A stretch of 64,000 bases of DNA from Dallia pectoralis (GCA_029465975.1 CM055745.1:2511876-2575875); one strand, 5' to 3'; positions 26,762 to 40,032 are shown, counted from the first letter of the stretch. Numbers and translations: made by a program. Notes: generated by a model from the sequence alone, not told the origin.

Positions 26762-28881
26762 AAGAAAGGCCTATCAGACCAGTCTAGTAATAATCAGCTG
26801 TATGTTTATTAAAGGCCTATCAGACCAGTCTAGTAATAATCAGCTGTATGTTTATTAAAGGCCTATCAGACCAGTCTAGTAATAATCAGCTGTATGTTTA
26901 TTAAAGGCCTAATCTAGTAATAATCTGTATGTTTATTAAAGGCCTATCAGACCAGTCTAGTAATAATCAGCTGTATGTTTATTAAAGGCCTATCAGACCA
27001 GTCTAGTAATAATCAGCTTTATGTTTATGGCCTATCAGACCAGTCTAGTAATAATCAGCTGTATGTTTATTAAAGGCCTATCAGACCAGTCTAGTAATAA
27101 TCAGCTGTATGTTTATTAAAGGCCTATCAGACCAGTCTAGTAATAATCAGCTGTATGTTTATTAAAGGCCTATCAGACCAGTCTAGTAATAATCAGCTGT
27201 ATGTTTATTAAAGGCCTATCAGACCAGTCTAGTAATAATCAGCTGTATGTTTATTAAAGGCCTATCAGACCAGTCTAGTAATAATCAGCTGTATGTTTAT
27301 TAAAGGCCTATCAGACCAGTCTAGTAATAATCAGCTGTATTAAAGGCCTTATTAGTAATAATCAGCTATCAGACCAGTCTAGTAATAATCAGCTATATGT
27401 TTATTAAAGGCCTATCAGACCAGTCTAGTAATAATCAGCTGTATGTTTATTAAAGGCCTATCAGACCAGTCTAGTAATAATCAGCTGTATGTTTATTAAA
27501 GGCCTATCAGACCAGTCTAGTAATAATCAGCTATATGTTTATTAAAGGCCTATCAGACCAGTCTAGTAATAATCAGCTGTATGTTTATTAAAGGCCTATC
27601 AGACCAGTCTAGTAATAATCAGCTGTATGTTTATTAAAGGCCTATCAGACCAGTCTAGTAATAATCAGCTGTATGTTTATTAAAGGCCTATCAGACCAGT
27701 CTAGTAATAATCAGCTGTATGTTTATTAAAGGCCTATCAGACCAGTCTAGTAATAATCAGCTGTATGTTTATTAAAGGCCTATCAGACCAGTCTAGTAAT
27801 AATCAGCTGTATGTTTATTAAAGGCCTATCAGACCAGTCTAGTAATAATCAGCTGTATGTTTATTAAAGGCCTATCAGACCAGTCTAGTAATAATCAGCT
27901 GTATGTTTATTAAAGGCCTATCAGACCAGTCTAGTAATAATCAGCTGTATGTTTATTAAAGGCCTATCAGACCAGTCTAGTAATAATCAGCTGTATGTTT
28001 ATTAAAGGCCTATCAGACCAGTCTAGTAATAATCAGCTGTATGTTTATTAAAGGCCTATCAGACCAGTCTAGTAATAATCAGCTGTATGTTTATTAAAGG
28101 CCTATCAGACCAGTCTAGTAATAATCAGCTGTATGTTTATTAAAGGCCTATCAGACCAGTCTAGTAATAATCAGCTATATGTTTATTAAAGGCCTATCAG
28201 ACCAGTCTAGTAATAATCAGCTATATGTTTATGTTTCTAGTAATAATCAGCTGCCTATCAGACCAGTCTAGTAATAATCAGCTGTATGTTTATTAAAGGC
28301 CTATCAGACCAGTCTAGTAATAATCAGCTGTATGTTTATTAAAGGCCTATCAGACCAGTCTAGTAATAATCAGCTGTATGTTTATTAAAGGCCTATCAGA
28401 CCAGTCTAGTAATAATCAGCTGTATGTTTATTAAAGGCCTATCAGACCAGTCTAGTAATAATCAGCTGTATGTTTATTAAAGGCCTATCAGACCAGTCTA
28501 GTAATAATCAGCTGTATGTTTTAAAGGCCTATAACCAGTCTAGTAATAATCAGCTGTATGTTTATTAAAGGCCTATCAGACCAGTCTAGTAATAATCAGC
28601 TGTATGTTTATTAAAGGCCTATCAGACCAGTCTAGTAATAATCAGCTGTAGTTTATTAAAGTAATAATCAGCTGTATGTTTATTAAAGGCCTATCAGACC
28701 AGTCTAGTAATAATCAGCTGTATGTTTATTAAAGGCCTATCAGACCAGTCTAGTAATAATCAGCTGTATGTTTATTAAAGGCCTATCAGACCAGTCTAGT
28801 AATAATCAGCTGTATGTTTATTAAAGGCCTATCAGACCAGTCTAGTAATAATCAGCTGTATGTTTATTAAAGGCCTATCAG
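26762..28881. repeat. 46-bp minisatellite, about 46 copies
   Basis: Units contain AAAGGCCTATCAGACCAG then TCTAGTAATAATCAGCTG and TATGTTTATT. Most copies are identical, with deletion variants near 26910, 27340, 28230, 28525 and 28655. Each unit carries the palindromes AGGCCT and CAGCTG. Confidence 0.97.
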
Positions 28882-29297
28882 TTCACGGTAACAGTTGATT
28901 GATGTCCATGTTGATGTCTGTTTTTCTCCACCTCCATATTGTAAATACAGCTCACATCCGTTCAGTGTTACTTTTATTTATTAAAACGTTCTCTCTCTTA
29001 AAATCCACATCCAATCATGCTTTACGCTTAACCTTTGTACTGGAGTCCTATGAGTGAATTTGAAGCGGGAGATTCACCCTCAGACAGGCCTGACTTTGAT
29101 TATGACAAGGTGCCTGTCCTTAAATTTCTGTTGAATTTTGAATTTAGTATTAGTTCGATCTTTAATTGCAATACAAAGCAGCTGGAACAGATGGACTTTT
29201 CACTAGCGTGTACCAACTGAGTACTAATAGCCCAAACAGGCTAGCTAAAATAAATATTCTTCGGCAGAGTAGACACTATCATTAGCTAGCTACCCAC
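28882..29297. other. Single-copy intergenic sequence
   Basis: A 61-aa plus frame at 29035-29220 is unrecognised. Nothing else seen. Confidence 0.5.
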
Positions 29298-30433
29298 AGT
29301 TTGCCCCAACTAACAGACTACTGGCCACAGTTTGCCCAAACTAACAGACTACTGGCCCACAGTTTGCCCAAACTAACAGACTACTGGCCACAGTTTGCCC
29401 AAACTAACAGACTACTGGCCCACAGTTTGCCCAAACTAACAGACTACTGGCCCACAGTTTGCCCAAACTAACAGACTACTGGCCCACAGTTTGCCCAAAC
29501 TAACAGACTTCTGGCCCACAGTTTGCCCCAACTTACAGACTACTGGCACGCAGTTTGCCCCAACTAACAGACTACTGGCCCACAGTTTGCCCAAACTAAC
29601 AGACTACTGGCCCATGGTTTGATCAAACTAACAGACTACTGGCACACAGTTTGCCAAAACTAACAGACTACTGGCCACAGTTTGCCCCAACTAACAGACT
29701 ACTGGCCCACAGTTTGCCCCAACTAACAGACTACTGGCCCACAGTTTGCCCAAACTAACAGACTACTGGCCACAGTTTGTCCCAACTATCAGACTACTGG
29801 GCACAGTTTGCCCCAACTAACAGATTACTGGCCCACAGTTTGCCCCAACTAACAGACTACTGGCACACAGTTTGCCCCAACTAACAGACTACTGGCCCAC
29901 AGTTTGCCCAAACTAACAGACTACTGGCCCATGGTTTGATCAAACTAACAGACTACTGGCACACAGTTTGCCAAAACTAACAGACTACTGGCCACAGTTT
30001 GCCCCAACTAACAGACTACTGGCCCAAAGTTTGCCCAAACGAACAGACTACTTACTCGCCCACAGTTTGCCCAAACGAACAGACTACTGGCCCACAGTTT
30101 GCCCAAACTAACAGACTACTGGCCCACAGTTTGCCCAAACTAACAGATTACTGGCCACAGTTTGCCCAAACTAGCAGACTACTGGCCACAGTTTGCCCAA
30201 ACTAACAGACTACTGGCCCACGGTTTGCCCAAACTAACAGATTACTGGCCACAGTTTGCCCCAACTAACAGACTACTGGCCCACGGTTTGCCCAAACTAA
30301 CAGATTACTGGCCACAGTTTGCCTAAACTAACAGACTACTGGCCCACAGATTGTCCCAACTAACAGACTACTGGCCCACAGTTTGTCCCAACTAACAGAC
30401 TACTGGCCCACAGTTTGTCCCAACTAACAGTCT
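29298..30433. repeat. 31/32-bp minisatellite, about 36 copies
   Basis: Units read CCCACAGTTTGCCCAAAC then TAACAGACTACTGG; loss of one C gives 31-bp units. A block with the rare variant CATGGTTTGATC near 29612 recurs near 29930, followed by the same neighbours, which indicates a duplication of about 318 bp. Confidence 0.97.
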
Positions 30434-30829
30434 ACGGGCTACAATCTGCTATTCTCCAAATGACTGAGTTTTGCACATGACTTAGATCTACAATTCTACA
30501 GAGAACCACACAGACACGTTATTGGGCAAATGATATATTTTTGTGTTTTTGAGAAAATCTAAATGTAAAGTAGGGTAAATCTAGGAATATTAGAAAGTAA
30601 AAATTTATAATTGTATAATTTCAGGTAAAAAGTCTTTGAATAATTCTCAGTGTTCCAGGTGGCGTGTAAACAAAGCAAGCGCAGGTTAATGTTGATATTA
30701 TTGTCAATGCTTTTCTTTCATAAACTTTGTGACTGTTTATGGATTTATTCATGTGATGCATTGTTTTTTTTCAAGACTTTAATGCGACTTTCAAATACGG
30801 CATTTGGAGAATCTTAATTACAGTATAGG
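30434..30829. other. Single-copy AT-rich intergenic sequence
   Basis: No gene, repeat or element recognised. Confidence 0.5.
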
Positions 30830-31114
30830 TGTCACGTCTTGGCACACGGCAGAACTGCTGTGAATTCCAACGTCTGTCTCTCTTGTTGGGATAACAGACG
30901 CTTGTTTTGTTGTTTATCGCTCTCACATATTTCCCTAATCACAGTCCTTATTTAAGTTTTCTTTTCCCAGTGTCTCTTGTCAGTCTTAGTTTGTCATATG
31001 CCACAATGTTTCAGTTGCTTCCGTCCAGTCGTTGTGTAGGGTTTATTTTGTTATAGTCACTGTCGTTAATAAATGTCATCCGTTCGCCCTGCTGGTGTCC
31101 TTCTCCTCCTCCGT
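30830..31114 (+). mobile_element. LTR-like segment (weak candidate)
   Basis: Starts TGTCACGTCTTGG, has a TTATTTAAG TATA-like stretch, then a GTTAATAAATGTC polyadenylation-like signal followed by a C/T-rich tail with CTGCTGGTGTCCTTC, and ends near CCGTTACCA. This order resembles U3-R-U5 in fish LTRs. There is no second copy in the window and no target duplication that I can see, so the boundaries and the call are tentative. Confidence 0.4.
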
Positions 31115-31776
31115 TACCATAAGTCTACATCTTTCCTGTTATGTAACCTAAGCATACATTTTTATTTTCCGGAACAGTTTGAACAACAAATGAAAAGGCT
31201 TTTTACAGGATTTTATATTCATATACAAAATAAATATTGTAATAATGTAACAAATGTTCATTTACACCAAACTTTTGCCCCTTATTATTCTGTTGCTGTT
31301 AGACTATCAACATCCTTAATATTAAACTCTTGTTAACCTTCAAACAGTAATTAAATCAACATTTGAATTGACGTTTTTTCCATAATTTCCCTTTATTTGT
31401 GTGGATGATTAATTTACTCATCTTTGCTAGTCAAAAGTGCAAAATACTTTAGCAGACTGGTTGAACACTAAGATAGATGTATGTTTGAACCAATTTTAAT
31501 CTATTGATTAATGAAATTGTTCTGAAAAAAATATCCAAAATTGCAATGTCTGCTTGCAAATCAATCCAGTCTATGGGGATGATAGAATCCATTTAGATTG
31601 GATCTAACTCATTTAGGCAATTATGGGATATGCCATCACTATCAGTCCCTATATAAATATGTGCATATGCAAACACAGGAGGTCTCGCACCTGTCTCTGA
31701 CACTTTGGTAACAGATGTTTTATTTCTTCCAAAGCCACCCTACAGTCGTACGTTCTGCCTGCTTTGGCTTCATCAT

Positions 31777-31779
<3 letters not shown>
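31115..31779. other. Single-copy AT-rich intergenic sequence
   Basis: No supported gene. An 87-aa plus frame starting inside the LTR-like segment (31073-31336) is unrecognised. Confidence 0.5.
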
Positions 31780-31817
<38 letters not shown>

Positions 31818-31848
31818 GCGTGTGCGTGTGCGTGTGTGTGTGTGTGTG
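31780..31848. repeat. (GT)n microsatellite with GTGC interruptions
   Basis: About 69 bp of GT with four GC interruptions. Confidence 0.96.
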
Positions 31849-32085
31849 CAAGGGTGCCGTAAAGGGGAGGAAGGTTAGGACGATTCTTCTTCTTCATTTG
31901 TGACATTTTTACTCAACAAATGAAAACCACCCAATTGCAGATTGTTTTATCTAAAATGAAGCTTTTGTGGACTACGCACATTGGCAGTTATCTATAATCA
32001 TTGCTTGTGCTACATCTTTAACAGCTATGTGACCACAGGCAGGAAGAGAATGTCAATCGTTCCAAGCATGATTAAATACACCCCT

Positions 32086-32099
32086 CACACACACACACG

Positions 32100-32167
<68 letters not shown>
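32086..32167. repeat. (CA)n microsatellite
   Basis: About 82 bp of CA with early CGCACG interruptions. Confidence 0.96.
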
Positions 32168-32171
<4 letters not shown>

Positions 32172-32293
32172 GAAACACAGACAGCCGCAGAAATATACAC
32201 ACATTTAAAAAAACACTTTTATAAATATTCAAGCAGGATAATTACCACGACGAATGCTTTGCTTTTGTCTCACGCTGGTCCACAATCTGGGGG

Positions 32294-32294
<1 letters not shown>

Positions 32295-32361
<67 letters not shown>

Positions 32362-32372
32362 ACACACACACA
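32295..32372. repeat. (CA)n microsatellite
   Basis: About 78 bp of CA with one CGAA interruption, 127 bp after the previous CA tract. Confidence 0.96.
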
Positions 32373-33178
32373 GGGTTTCAGGGAGTCAGAGTAAAGTGGC
32401 TGTGGGGGGTTTCGACATGAATTCATTGACAGCATTAGCAATCCAGGCATCACTGAGCCAGTTGAAGTGCCCTAACGTGGCGTACCTGTAAATGGACTGG
32501 CTAATGCGTTCTGAAATGATGAGCCACACTCACGTCAAACCTCAGGGAGTCCAACAAGCGCTGGCTAACGGAGAGGCGGCCACCTTACACACGAACCAAT
32601 CAGACCTGAGAGCATTGAAACTCAATTTCACACCAGACACGATGGAGGACAGCCCCACGGTCTCTAAAGTCAAGGGCCTGCCGCCGACTACGCCCCGAGG
32701 AGGATGCGATGCTGTGTGTGTGTGTGTGTGTGTAAGCGTGTGTGTGCGCGCTCATCGGCGAAACAATAGTAATGCCAATAATTAAGGGAAATTTCCGTAT
32801 GCACTGTGCTACCGTACTTTGCACTGTATGCGTCTGAAGTTTAGGTCTGACAGACTTGCCTGGCGGCTGAGACATGAGCCCGTGTGACAGGGTGATAATG
32901 GGGCTCATTCTAGGGTCCGTCACCTCCCCGTGGGGCCCTTGTCTGGTGAGCAGGGCTCTGGGGAACAGACACAATGTTATCACACTGACAGGTTGAGCTT
33001 TGAGCGCCGAGGTAGTGCCACACAGATCATTTACAGGGAGCGATTCATAATGGCTGTCGAGTCGCCGCTCACTGACGCCCCCGTGACACGCTACGCTCAC
33101 TGACACCCCCGTGACACGCTGCGCCAGGCATTAGGAGGTGAGAGCCCGTGTGTGATGTCACAGCTGCCAGCCGCTAGC
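32373..33178. other. Single-copy intergenic sequence
   Basis: GC-richer block with a short (GT)n tract at 32713-32733 and a short duplication of CGTGACACGCT with flanking CTCACTGAC at about 33066-33121. The 168-aa minus ORF at 32600-33106 passes through the microsatellite and has no recognisable domain. Confidence 0.5.
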
Positions 33179-33218
33179 AGAGAGAGAGAAAGCGAGAGAG
33201 AGAGAGAGAGAGAGAGAG
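33179..33218. repeat. (GA)n microsatellite
   Basis: About 40 bp of AG dinucleotide with AAGCG interruption. Confidence 0.95.
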
Positions 33219-33552
33219 TTGTCACCTCCACCTCGCTATCTCTCACCATCCCCTCCCATCGGCTGGGAGGAGGCCACCACACACACGCGCTCTTATCCAT
33301 GGAAAGCTTCGCACCCCCTCACTTCAAATTCGTGGTCCCACCGGATCAGGATCTGAACGAACCGTTTAAAAAGACAAGTAATTTATTGGCTAACTGCTCA
33401 GTGGTAACACTCGAGCTGGCACAAGAATTCTTCAACAAATTGCCCTTAAAAAACGGAGACATTTTTAGAATAATCCTTCAACTTACAATCACGTTGACTC
33501 CCAGCTGAGCGACACCCAAGGAGACGGTTTCTACACCACCACCCCTGCTTTT
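33219..33552. other. Single-copy sequence with an unrecognised open frame
   Basis: A plus-strand frame at 33300-33508 begins MESFAPPHFKFVV and ends LTITLTPS. It shows no known domain, no intron signals that I can place, and its longer form starts inside the (GA)n tract. I do not call it a gene. Confidence 0.35.
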
Positions 33553-33702
33553 CCCCCCACCGGCCACCTCTATTTCTCCCCCCACCGGCCACCTCTATTT
33601 CTCCCCCACCGGCCACCTCTATTTCTCCCCACCGGCCACCTCTATTTCTCCCCACCGGCCACCTCTATTTCTCCCCCACCGGCCACCTCTATTTCTCCCT
33701 CT
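33553..33702. repeat. 24-bp minisatellite, about 6 copies
   Basis: Units contain CACCGGCCACCTCTATTTCT with a variable C run between them. It leads into the pyrimidine tract. Confidence 0.93.
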
Positions 33703-33784
33703 ACCTGGCCACCCCATCTCCTTCTCCTATATTGTCGCCAGTTGTTTCATGCAGCATGTAGTCGGTCTGCATCCTCTCAATCTC

Positions 33785-34532
33785 TCAACGTCTGCCTGTC
33801 CTCCCTCCCCTCTCACACCCTCACCTCTCCTCCTCTCCCCCTCTCCCCTCACTCCCTCTCCCCCTCACTCCCTCTCTCCCCCTCACTCCATCCCCCTATC
33901 TCCCTCCACCCTCCTCCCTCCACTCCCTCCCCCTCACACCCTCCCTCTCTCCCCTCCCTCCCTTTTCTCCCTCCCTCTCTCCCCCTCCCTCCCCCTCACT
34001 CCCTCCCCTCTCTCCCTCCCTTCTCTCCATCCACCTTCCTCTCTCCCCTCCCACCCCCTCACCCCCTCCCCTCTCTCTCTCCACCCTCCTCTCTTCCCTC
34101 TCTCCCTCCACCCTCCTCTTTCCTCTCTCCCATCCCTACCCCTCACACCCTCCCCTCGCTCCCTCCACCCTCCTCTCATCCCTCCCTCCCCCTCACACCC
34201 TCCCCTCTCTCCCTCCCCCTCCTCCCTCCCCCTCACACCCTCCCCTCTCTCCCTCCACCCTCCTCTCTCTCCCTCCCCCTCACACCCTCCCCTCTCTCCC
34301 TCCACCCTCCTCTCTCCCCTCCCTCCCCCTCACCCCCTCCCCTCTCTCCCTCCACCCTCCCCTCCCTCCCCCTCACCCCCTCTCCTCTCTCCCCTCCCTC
34401 CCCCTCACCCCCTCCTCTCTCTCCCTCCACCCTCCTCTCTCCCCTCCCTCCCCCTCCCCTCTCTCCCTCCACCCTCCCCTCCCTCACCCCTCACCCCCTC
34501 CCCTCTCTCCCTCCACCCTCCTCTCTCCCGCT
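33785..34532. repeat. Near-pure C/T tract, about 750 bp
   Basis: The plus strand is CCCTCC/CTCTCC-type sequence with scattered A (CACACCC, CCACC) and almost no G (one in GCTCCC near 34157). A looser unit of CTCCCTCCACCCTCC plus CTCACACCCTCC recurs. Long open frames on both strands (Ser/Pro/Leu or Gly/Glu/Arg) are composition artefacts. Homopurine-homopyrimidine DNA of this length can form triplex or, on the G strand, quadruplex structures; that is known for such sequences, not shown here. Confidence 0.95.
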
Positions 34533-35079
34533 CTAATGAATCACTGTGAAGTCTCCTTTCAAAGAAAGATGATAGAGGCCCTCTGGCACAAACACATATT
34601 GCATGCATTCATCACTGCGGTAATGTAAGGTATGTCAACCATCTCCCCACCAGCTCACTAATACATAATGTCCACACCAAATTTGCCCACACATATTGTG
34701 GCTTTGTTCTAACACACCCGCAACTTAGGAAGATCCCGGAGCCGTTATGTAAACGCCACTTTCATCCCAAGCAATGCAGCGATGCATCTCTGTCTCGTGT
34801 CGCAGTCCGAGCCGCTGTGTCTCTCCCCATCTCAGCAAGGCGGGCCCAGGACAGCACTGTCCTGTCTCATGGTGGTGGTGTAATTCACCCTGGGCGGGAT
34901 GGACTGACAGGCGTAAGGAAGGACAGAAGAGGCTGATTGGAGGGAGTTCCAGTGGAAAGGGCAGGCTGCTCCGTGGGTACTTATCCAGGGATTCAGGCAA
35001 TAACTTGAGCTGACTGGTATTAAAGCTCTCATGTACCAACAGGACACGGCTGGGTGGACACGGGCATGCCCACGTGTAC
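34533..35079. other. Single-copy intergenic sequence
   Basis: Overlapping ORFs on both strands at 34725-35146 are unrecognised and run into the CA repeat. No supported gene. Confidence 0.5.
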
Positions 35080-35205
35080 ACACAAACACACACACACACA
35101 TCCACCCACACACACGCACACACACACACAGTGCATGCTCACACACTCATACACACACACACACACACACACACCCAGTGCACGCTCACACACTCATACA
35201 CACAT

Positions 35206-35244
<39 letters not shown>

Positions 35245-35573
35245 CACCCAAACACACACACACCCAGTGCACGCTCGCACACTTATACACAAACACACAC
35301 ACACACACACCCACACACACACACACCCAGTGCACGCTCGCACACTTATACACAAACACACACCCACACACACACACACCCAGTGCACGCTCGCACACTT
35401 ATACACAAACACACACACACACACACCCACACACACACACACACCCAGTGCACGCTCGCACACTTATACACAAACACACACACACACCCAGTGCACGCTC
35501 GCACACTTATACACAAACACACACACACACACCCAGTGCACGCTCGCACACTCATGCACACACATACACACAA
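35080..35573. repeat. Compound CA minisatellite with GTGCACGCTC units
   Basis: CA tracts of varying length are separated by CCAGTGCACGCTCGCACAC and TTATACACAAACA, recurring about nine times with spacing of roughly 40-70 bp. All His/Thr and Cys/Val ORFs here are artefacts. Confidence 0.95.
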
Positions 35574-35865
35574 AGCAGACAGATCAAAGCAAATTATGCT
35601 GACCTTTTTTCTACAGATTCTCCACGCGGTCTGCCACTGTGTGTTCCATGCTTCATTTATATCCATATTTGGGGGGGAAAAGCACTCGACTGACAGTGGC
35701 AGATGTGTCAGATGTTCTGGTGCCTCAAAATCTGTTAAAAAGGTTTTGTGAGAAACGATTTGTCTGCCTGTTCCACACAGTGGTAGGTGCTACGGCTGAA
35801 GAAGAGAGTTGGGAATAATAACCAAATGACCGACACGTCTTAGTGTTTCTGTTAGTGTCTCCCTA
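35574..35865. other. Single-copy intergenic sequence
   Basis: No gene or element recognised. Confidence 0.5.
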
Positions 35866-36198
35866 CGGTATTCCACTAGTGTTAGCCTATAACCTGTGCC
35901 TACGGTATTCCACTAGTGTTAGCCTATAACCTGTGCCTACGGTATTCCACTAGTGTTAGCCTATAACCTGTGCCTACGGTATTCCACTAGTGTTAGCCTA
36001 TAACCTGTGCCTACGATATTCCACTAGTGTTAGCCTATAACCTGTGCCTACGATATTCCACTAGTGTTAGCCTATAACCTGTGCCTACGGTATTCCACTA
36101 GTGTTAGCCTATAACCTGTGCCTACGGTATTCCACTAGTGTTAGCCTATAACCTGTGCCTACGATATTCCACTAGTGTTAGCCTATAACCTGTGCCAA
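35866..36198. repeat. 37-bp minisatellite, about 9 copies
   Basis: Units read TTCCACTAGTGTTAGCC then TATAACCTGTGCCTACGGTA, with an ATGATA-type variant (CTACGATA). Each unit holds the palindrome ACTAGT. Confidence 0.96.
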
Positions 36199-36991
36199 AG
36201 CAGGTCTGAGTCTCTAGATCTCCATGGCAGCTGTTGCAGACCCGGGGCTCCAGGCTGGCATCTGCTTCTGGCCCACACCTGCAGTGCTGCCGTCACCCTG
36301 CCTTACAGCCAACTAACAGTTATAACAAGTGAGTCAGCAATGTGCCCGCTCAGGCACCGTTTTTAAAACACACAGCAGACCATTATTACCCAAACCTCCA
36401 CGCTGTGTTCTGGCCCCAGGTGGCTCCAGGCCTCTGTTCAGGAACTCATGTCTTCTGACACCACCTCCCTGATCTCCATCCTAACCCAACACACACAATA
36501 CATCTCCCAGGCCCCCGACGCTGGCTGGGGATTGGTCAGAGGCCAGCTGTGACATCCTGGCGATACTAATAAAGTCAGGGAGTTAAATTCAATTACGGCT
36601 CTGCGGTTCATAAGCAATACAAGTTTTTATTTTGTTAAAAAACATATTGCGCCGAGAAGATAAAAGCAGACGGAGAAAGAACACAGCTTGTGGCGTGGAA
36701 AACAACTCTACAGTGTGTTTACCGCAAGATGCCAAGGATTAGAGAAACAGAACAGATGTAGGCAAGAAGCTCTAAATGAACACAGTCGAACATGTATACA
36801 GAAGCACACACACACACACACACATACACACGAACACACAAGCTCGTGAAAAAAAACAACAGACACAGATGGAAATAAACAAGCAATTCGTGAAGTTTAA
36901 TTGACTGTGTGATAGTGAATTAAGTTGATAATGAATGGTTGGTCTTATTGACTCTGCAGCGATGCTAATTAGCATTGGAGCAAAACCAACC
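36199..36991. other. Single-copy sequence with a short (CA)n tract
   Basis: No supported gene; (CA)n lies at 36805-36841. The 36530-36720 segment (GGTTCATAAGCAATAC, TTAAATTCAATTACGG) is the sort of AT-rich single-copy DNA often conserved in vertebrate deserts, without proof. Confidence 0.45.
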
Positions 36992-39900
36992 GATCCTAAT
37001 ACTGTGTTATATGGTGTGATCCTGTTATATATAGACAGAATAGATCCACTATATCCTAACACTGTGTTATATGGTGTGATCCTGTTATATATAGACAGAA
37101 TAGATCCACTATATCCTAACACTGTGTTATATGGTGTGATCCTGTTATATATAGACAGAATAGATCCACTATATCCTAACACTGTGTTATATGGTGTGAT
37201 CCTGTTATATATAGACAGAATAGATCCACTATATCCTAACACTGTGTTATATGGTGTGATCCTGTTATATATAGACAGAATAGATCCACTATATCCTAAC
37301 ACTGTGTTATATGGTGTGATCCTGTTATATATATGCAGAATAGATCCACTATATCCTAACACTGTGTTATATGGTGTGATCCTGTTATATATAGACAGAA
37401 TAGATCCACTATATCCTAACACTGTGTTATATGGTGTGATCCTGTTATATATATGACAGAATAGATCCACTATATCCTAACACTGTGTTATATGGTGTGA
37501 TCCTGTTATATATAGACAGAATAGATCCACTATATCCTAACACTGTGTTATATGGTGTGATCCTGTTATATATATGCAGAATAGATCCACTATATCCTAA
37601 CACTGTGTTATATGGTGTGATCCTGTTATATATATGCAGAATAGATCCACTATATCCTAACACTGTGTTATATGGTGTGATCCTGTTATATATATGCAGA
37701 ATAGATCCACTATATCCTAACACTGTGTTATATGGTGTGATCCTGTTATATATAGACAGAATAGATCCACTATATCCTAACACTGTGTTATATGGTGTGA
37801 TCCTGTTATATATAGACAGAATAGATCCACTATATCCTAACACTGTGTTATATGGTGTGATCCTGTTATATATAGACAGAATAGATCCACTATATCCTAA
37901 CACTGTGTTATATGGTGTGATCCTGTTATATATATGCAGAATAGATCCACTATATCCTAACACTGTGTTATATGGTGTGATCCTGTTATATATAGACAGA
38001 ATAGATCCACTATATCCTAACACTGTGTTATATGGTGTGATCCTGTTAAATATAGACAGAATAGATCCACTATATCCTAACACTGTGTTATATGGTGTGA
38101 TCCTGTTAAATATAGACAGAATAGATCCACTATATCCTAACACTGTGTTATATGGTGTGATCCTGTTATATATAGACAGAATAGATCCACTATATCCTAA
38201 CACTGTGTTATATGGTGTGATCCTGTTATATATATGCAGAATAGATCCACTATATCCTAACACTGTGTTATATGGTGTGATCCTGTTATATATAGACAGA
38301 ATAGATCCACTATATCCTAACACTGTGTTATATGGTGTGATCCTGTTATATATAGACAGAATAGATCCACTATATCCTAACACTGTGTTATATGGTGTGA
38401 TCCTGTTATATATATGCAGAATAGATCCACTATATCCTAACACTGTGTTATATGGTGTGATCCTGTTATATATAGACAGAATAGATCCACTATATCCTAA
38501 CACTGTGTTATATGGTGTGATCCTGTTATATATAGACAGAATAGATCCACTATATCCTAACACTGTGTTATATGGTGTGATCCTGTTATATATATGCAGA
38601 ATAGATCCACTATATCCTAACACTGTGTTATATAGTGTGATCCTGTTATATATAGACAGAATAGATCCACTATATCCTAACACTGTGTTATATGGTGTGA
38701 TCCTGTTATATATAGACAGAATAGATCCACTATATCCTAATACTGTGTTATATGGTGTGATCCTGTTATATATAGACAGAATAGATCCACTATATCCTAA
38801 CACTGTGTTATATAGTGTGATCCTGTTATATATATGCAGAATAGATCCACTATATCCTAATACTGTGTTATATGGTGTGATCCTGTTATATATAGACAGA
38901 ATAGATCCACTATATCCTAACACTGTGTTATATAGTGTGATCCTGTTATATATAGACAGAATAGATCCACTATATCCTAACACTGTGTTATATAGTGTGA
39001 TCCTGTTATATATAGACAGAATAGATCCACTATATCCTAACACTGTGTTATATGGTGTGATCCTGTTATATATAGACAGAATAGATCCACTATATCCTAA
39101 CACTGTGTTATATGGTGTGATCCTGTTATATATAGACAGAATAGATCCACTATATCCTAACACTGTGTTATATGGTGTGATCCTGTTGTATATAGACAGA
39201 ATAGATCCACTATATCCTAACACTGTGTTATATGGTGTGATCCTGTTAAATATAGACAGAATAGATCCACTATATCCTAACACTGTGTTATATGGTGTGA
39301 TCCTGTTATATATAGACAGAATAGATCCACTATATCCTAACACTGTGTTATATGGTGTGATCCTGTTATATATAGACAGAATAGATCCACTATATCCTAA
39401 CACTGTGTTATATGGTGTGATCCTAATATATATAGACTGAATAGATCCACTATATCCTAACACTGTGTTATATAGTGTGATCCTGTTATATATAGACAGA
39501 ATAGATCCACTATATCCTAACACTGTGTTATATGGTGTGATCCTGTTATATATAGACAGAATAGATCCACTATATCCTAACACTGTGTTATATGGTGTGA
39601 TCCTGTTATATATAGACAGAATAGATCCACTATATCCTAACACTGTGTTATATGGTGTGATCCTGTTATATATAGACAGAATAGATCCACTATATCCTAA
39701 CACTGTGTTATATGGTGTGATCCTATTAAATATAGACAGAATAGATCCACTATATCCTAACACTGTGTTATATGGTGTGATCCTGTTATATATAGACAGA
39801 ATAGATCCACTATATCCTAACACTGTGTTATATGGTGTGATCCTAATATATATAGACTGAATAGATCCACTATATCCTAACACTGTGTTATATAGTGTGA

Positions 39901-40032
39901 TCCTGTTATATATAGACAGAATAGATCCACTATATCCTAACACTGTGTTATATGGTGTGATCTTGTTATATATATGCAGAATAGATCCACTATATCCTAA
40001 CACTGTGTTATATGGTGTGATCCTGTTATATA
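36992..40032. repeat. 60-bp minisatellite, left part, about 50 copies
   Basis: Units contain GATCCTGTTATATATAGACAG, AATAGATCCACTATATCC and TAACACTGTGTTATATGGTGT (listed as overlapping parts). Common variants are ATATGCAG for ATAGACAG, TTAAATATAG for TTATATATAG, and TATAGTGTG for TATGGTGTG. A rare double variant (CCTAATATA plus GACTGAATAG) occurs at 39421 and again at 39841, 420 bp or seven units apart. Because 60 is a multiple of three, frames on both strands stay open: 651 aa on plus and 879 aa on minus. The minus frame begins at a GTG inside the Tc1 repeat. These are not genes. Confidence 0.98.
40031..40032. other. TA target-site duplication, left
   Basis: TA directly precedes CAGTGCC of the Tc1 element. 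Its partner is at 41662-41663. Removing the element and one TA restores a perfect GTTATATATATGCAG repeat unit. Confidence 0.95.

Noticed and set aside
33152..33508. 118-aa plus ORF as a host gene
   Set aside because: It starts in a GA microsatellite, has no recognisable domain or splice context, and is no longer than chance frames nearby.
33742..34608. 264- and 266-aa Ser/Pro/Leu proteins and Gly/Glu/Arg proteins on the other strand
   Set aside because: Compositional artefacts of the pyrimidine tract, which lacks stop codons in most frames.
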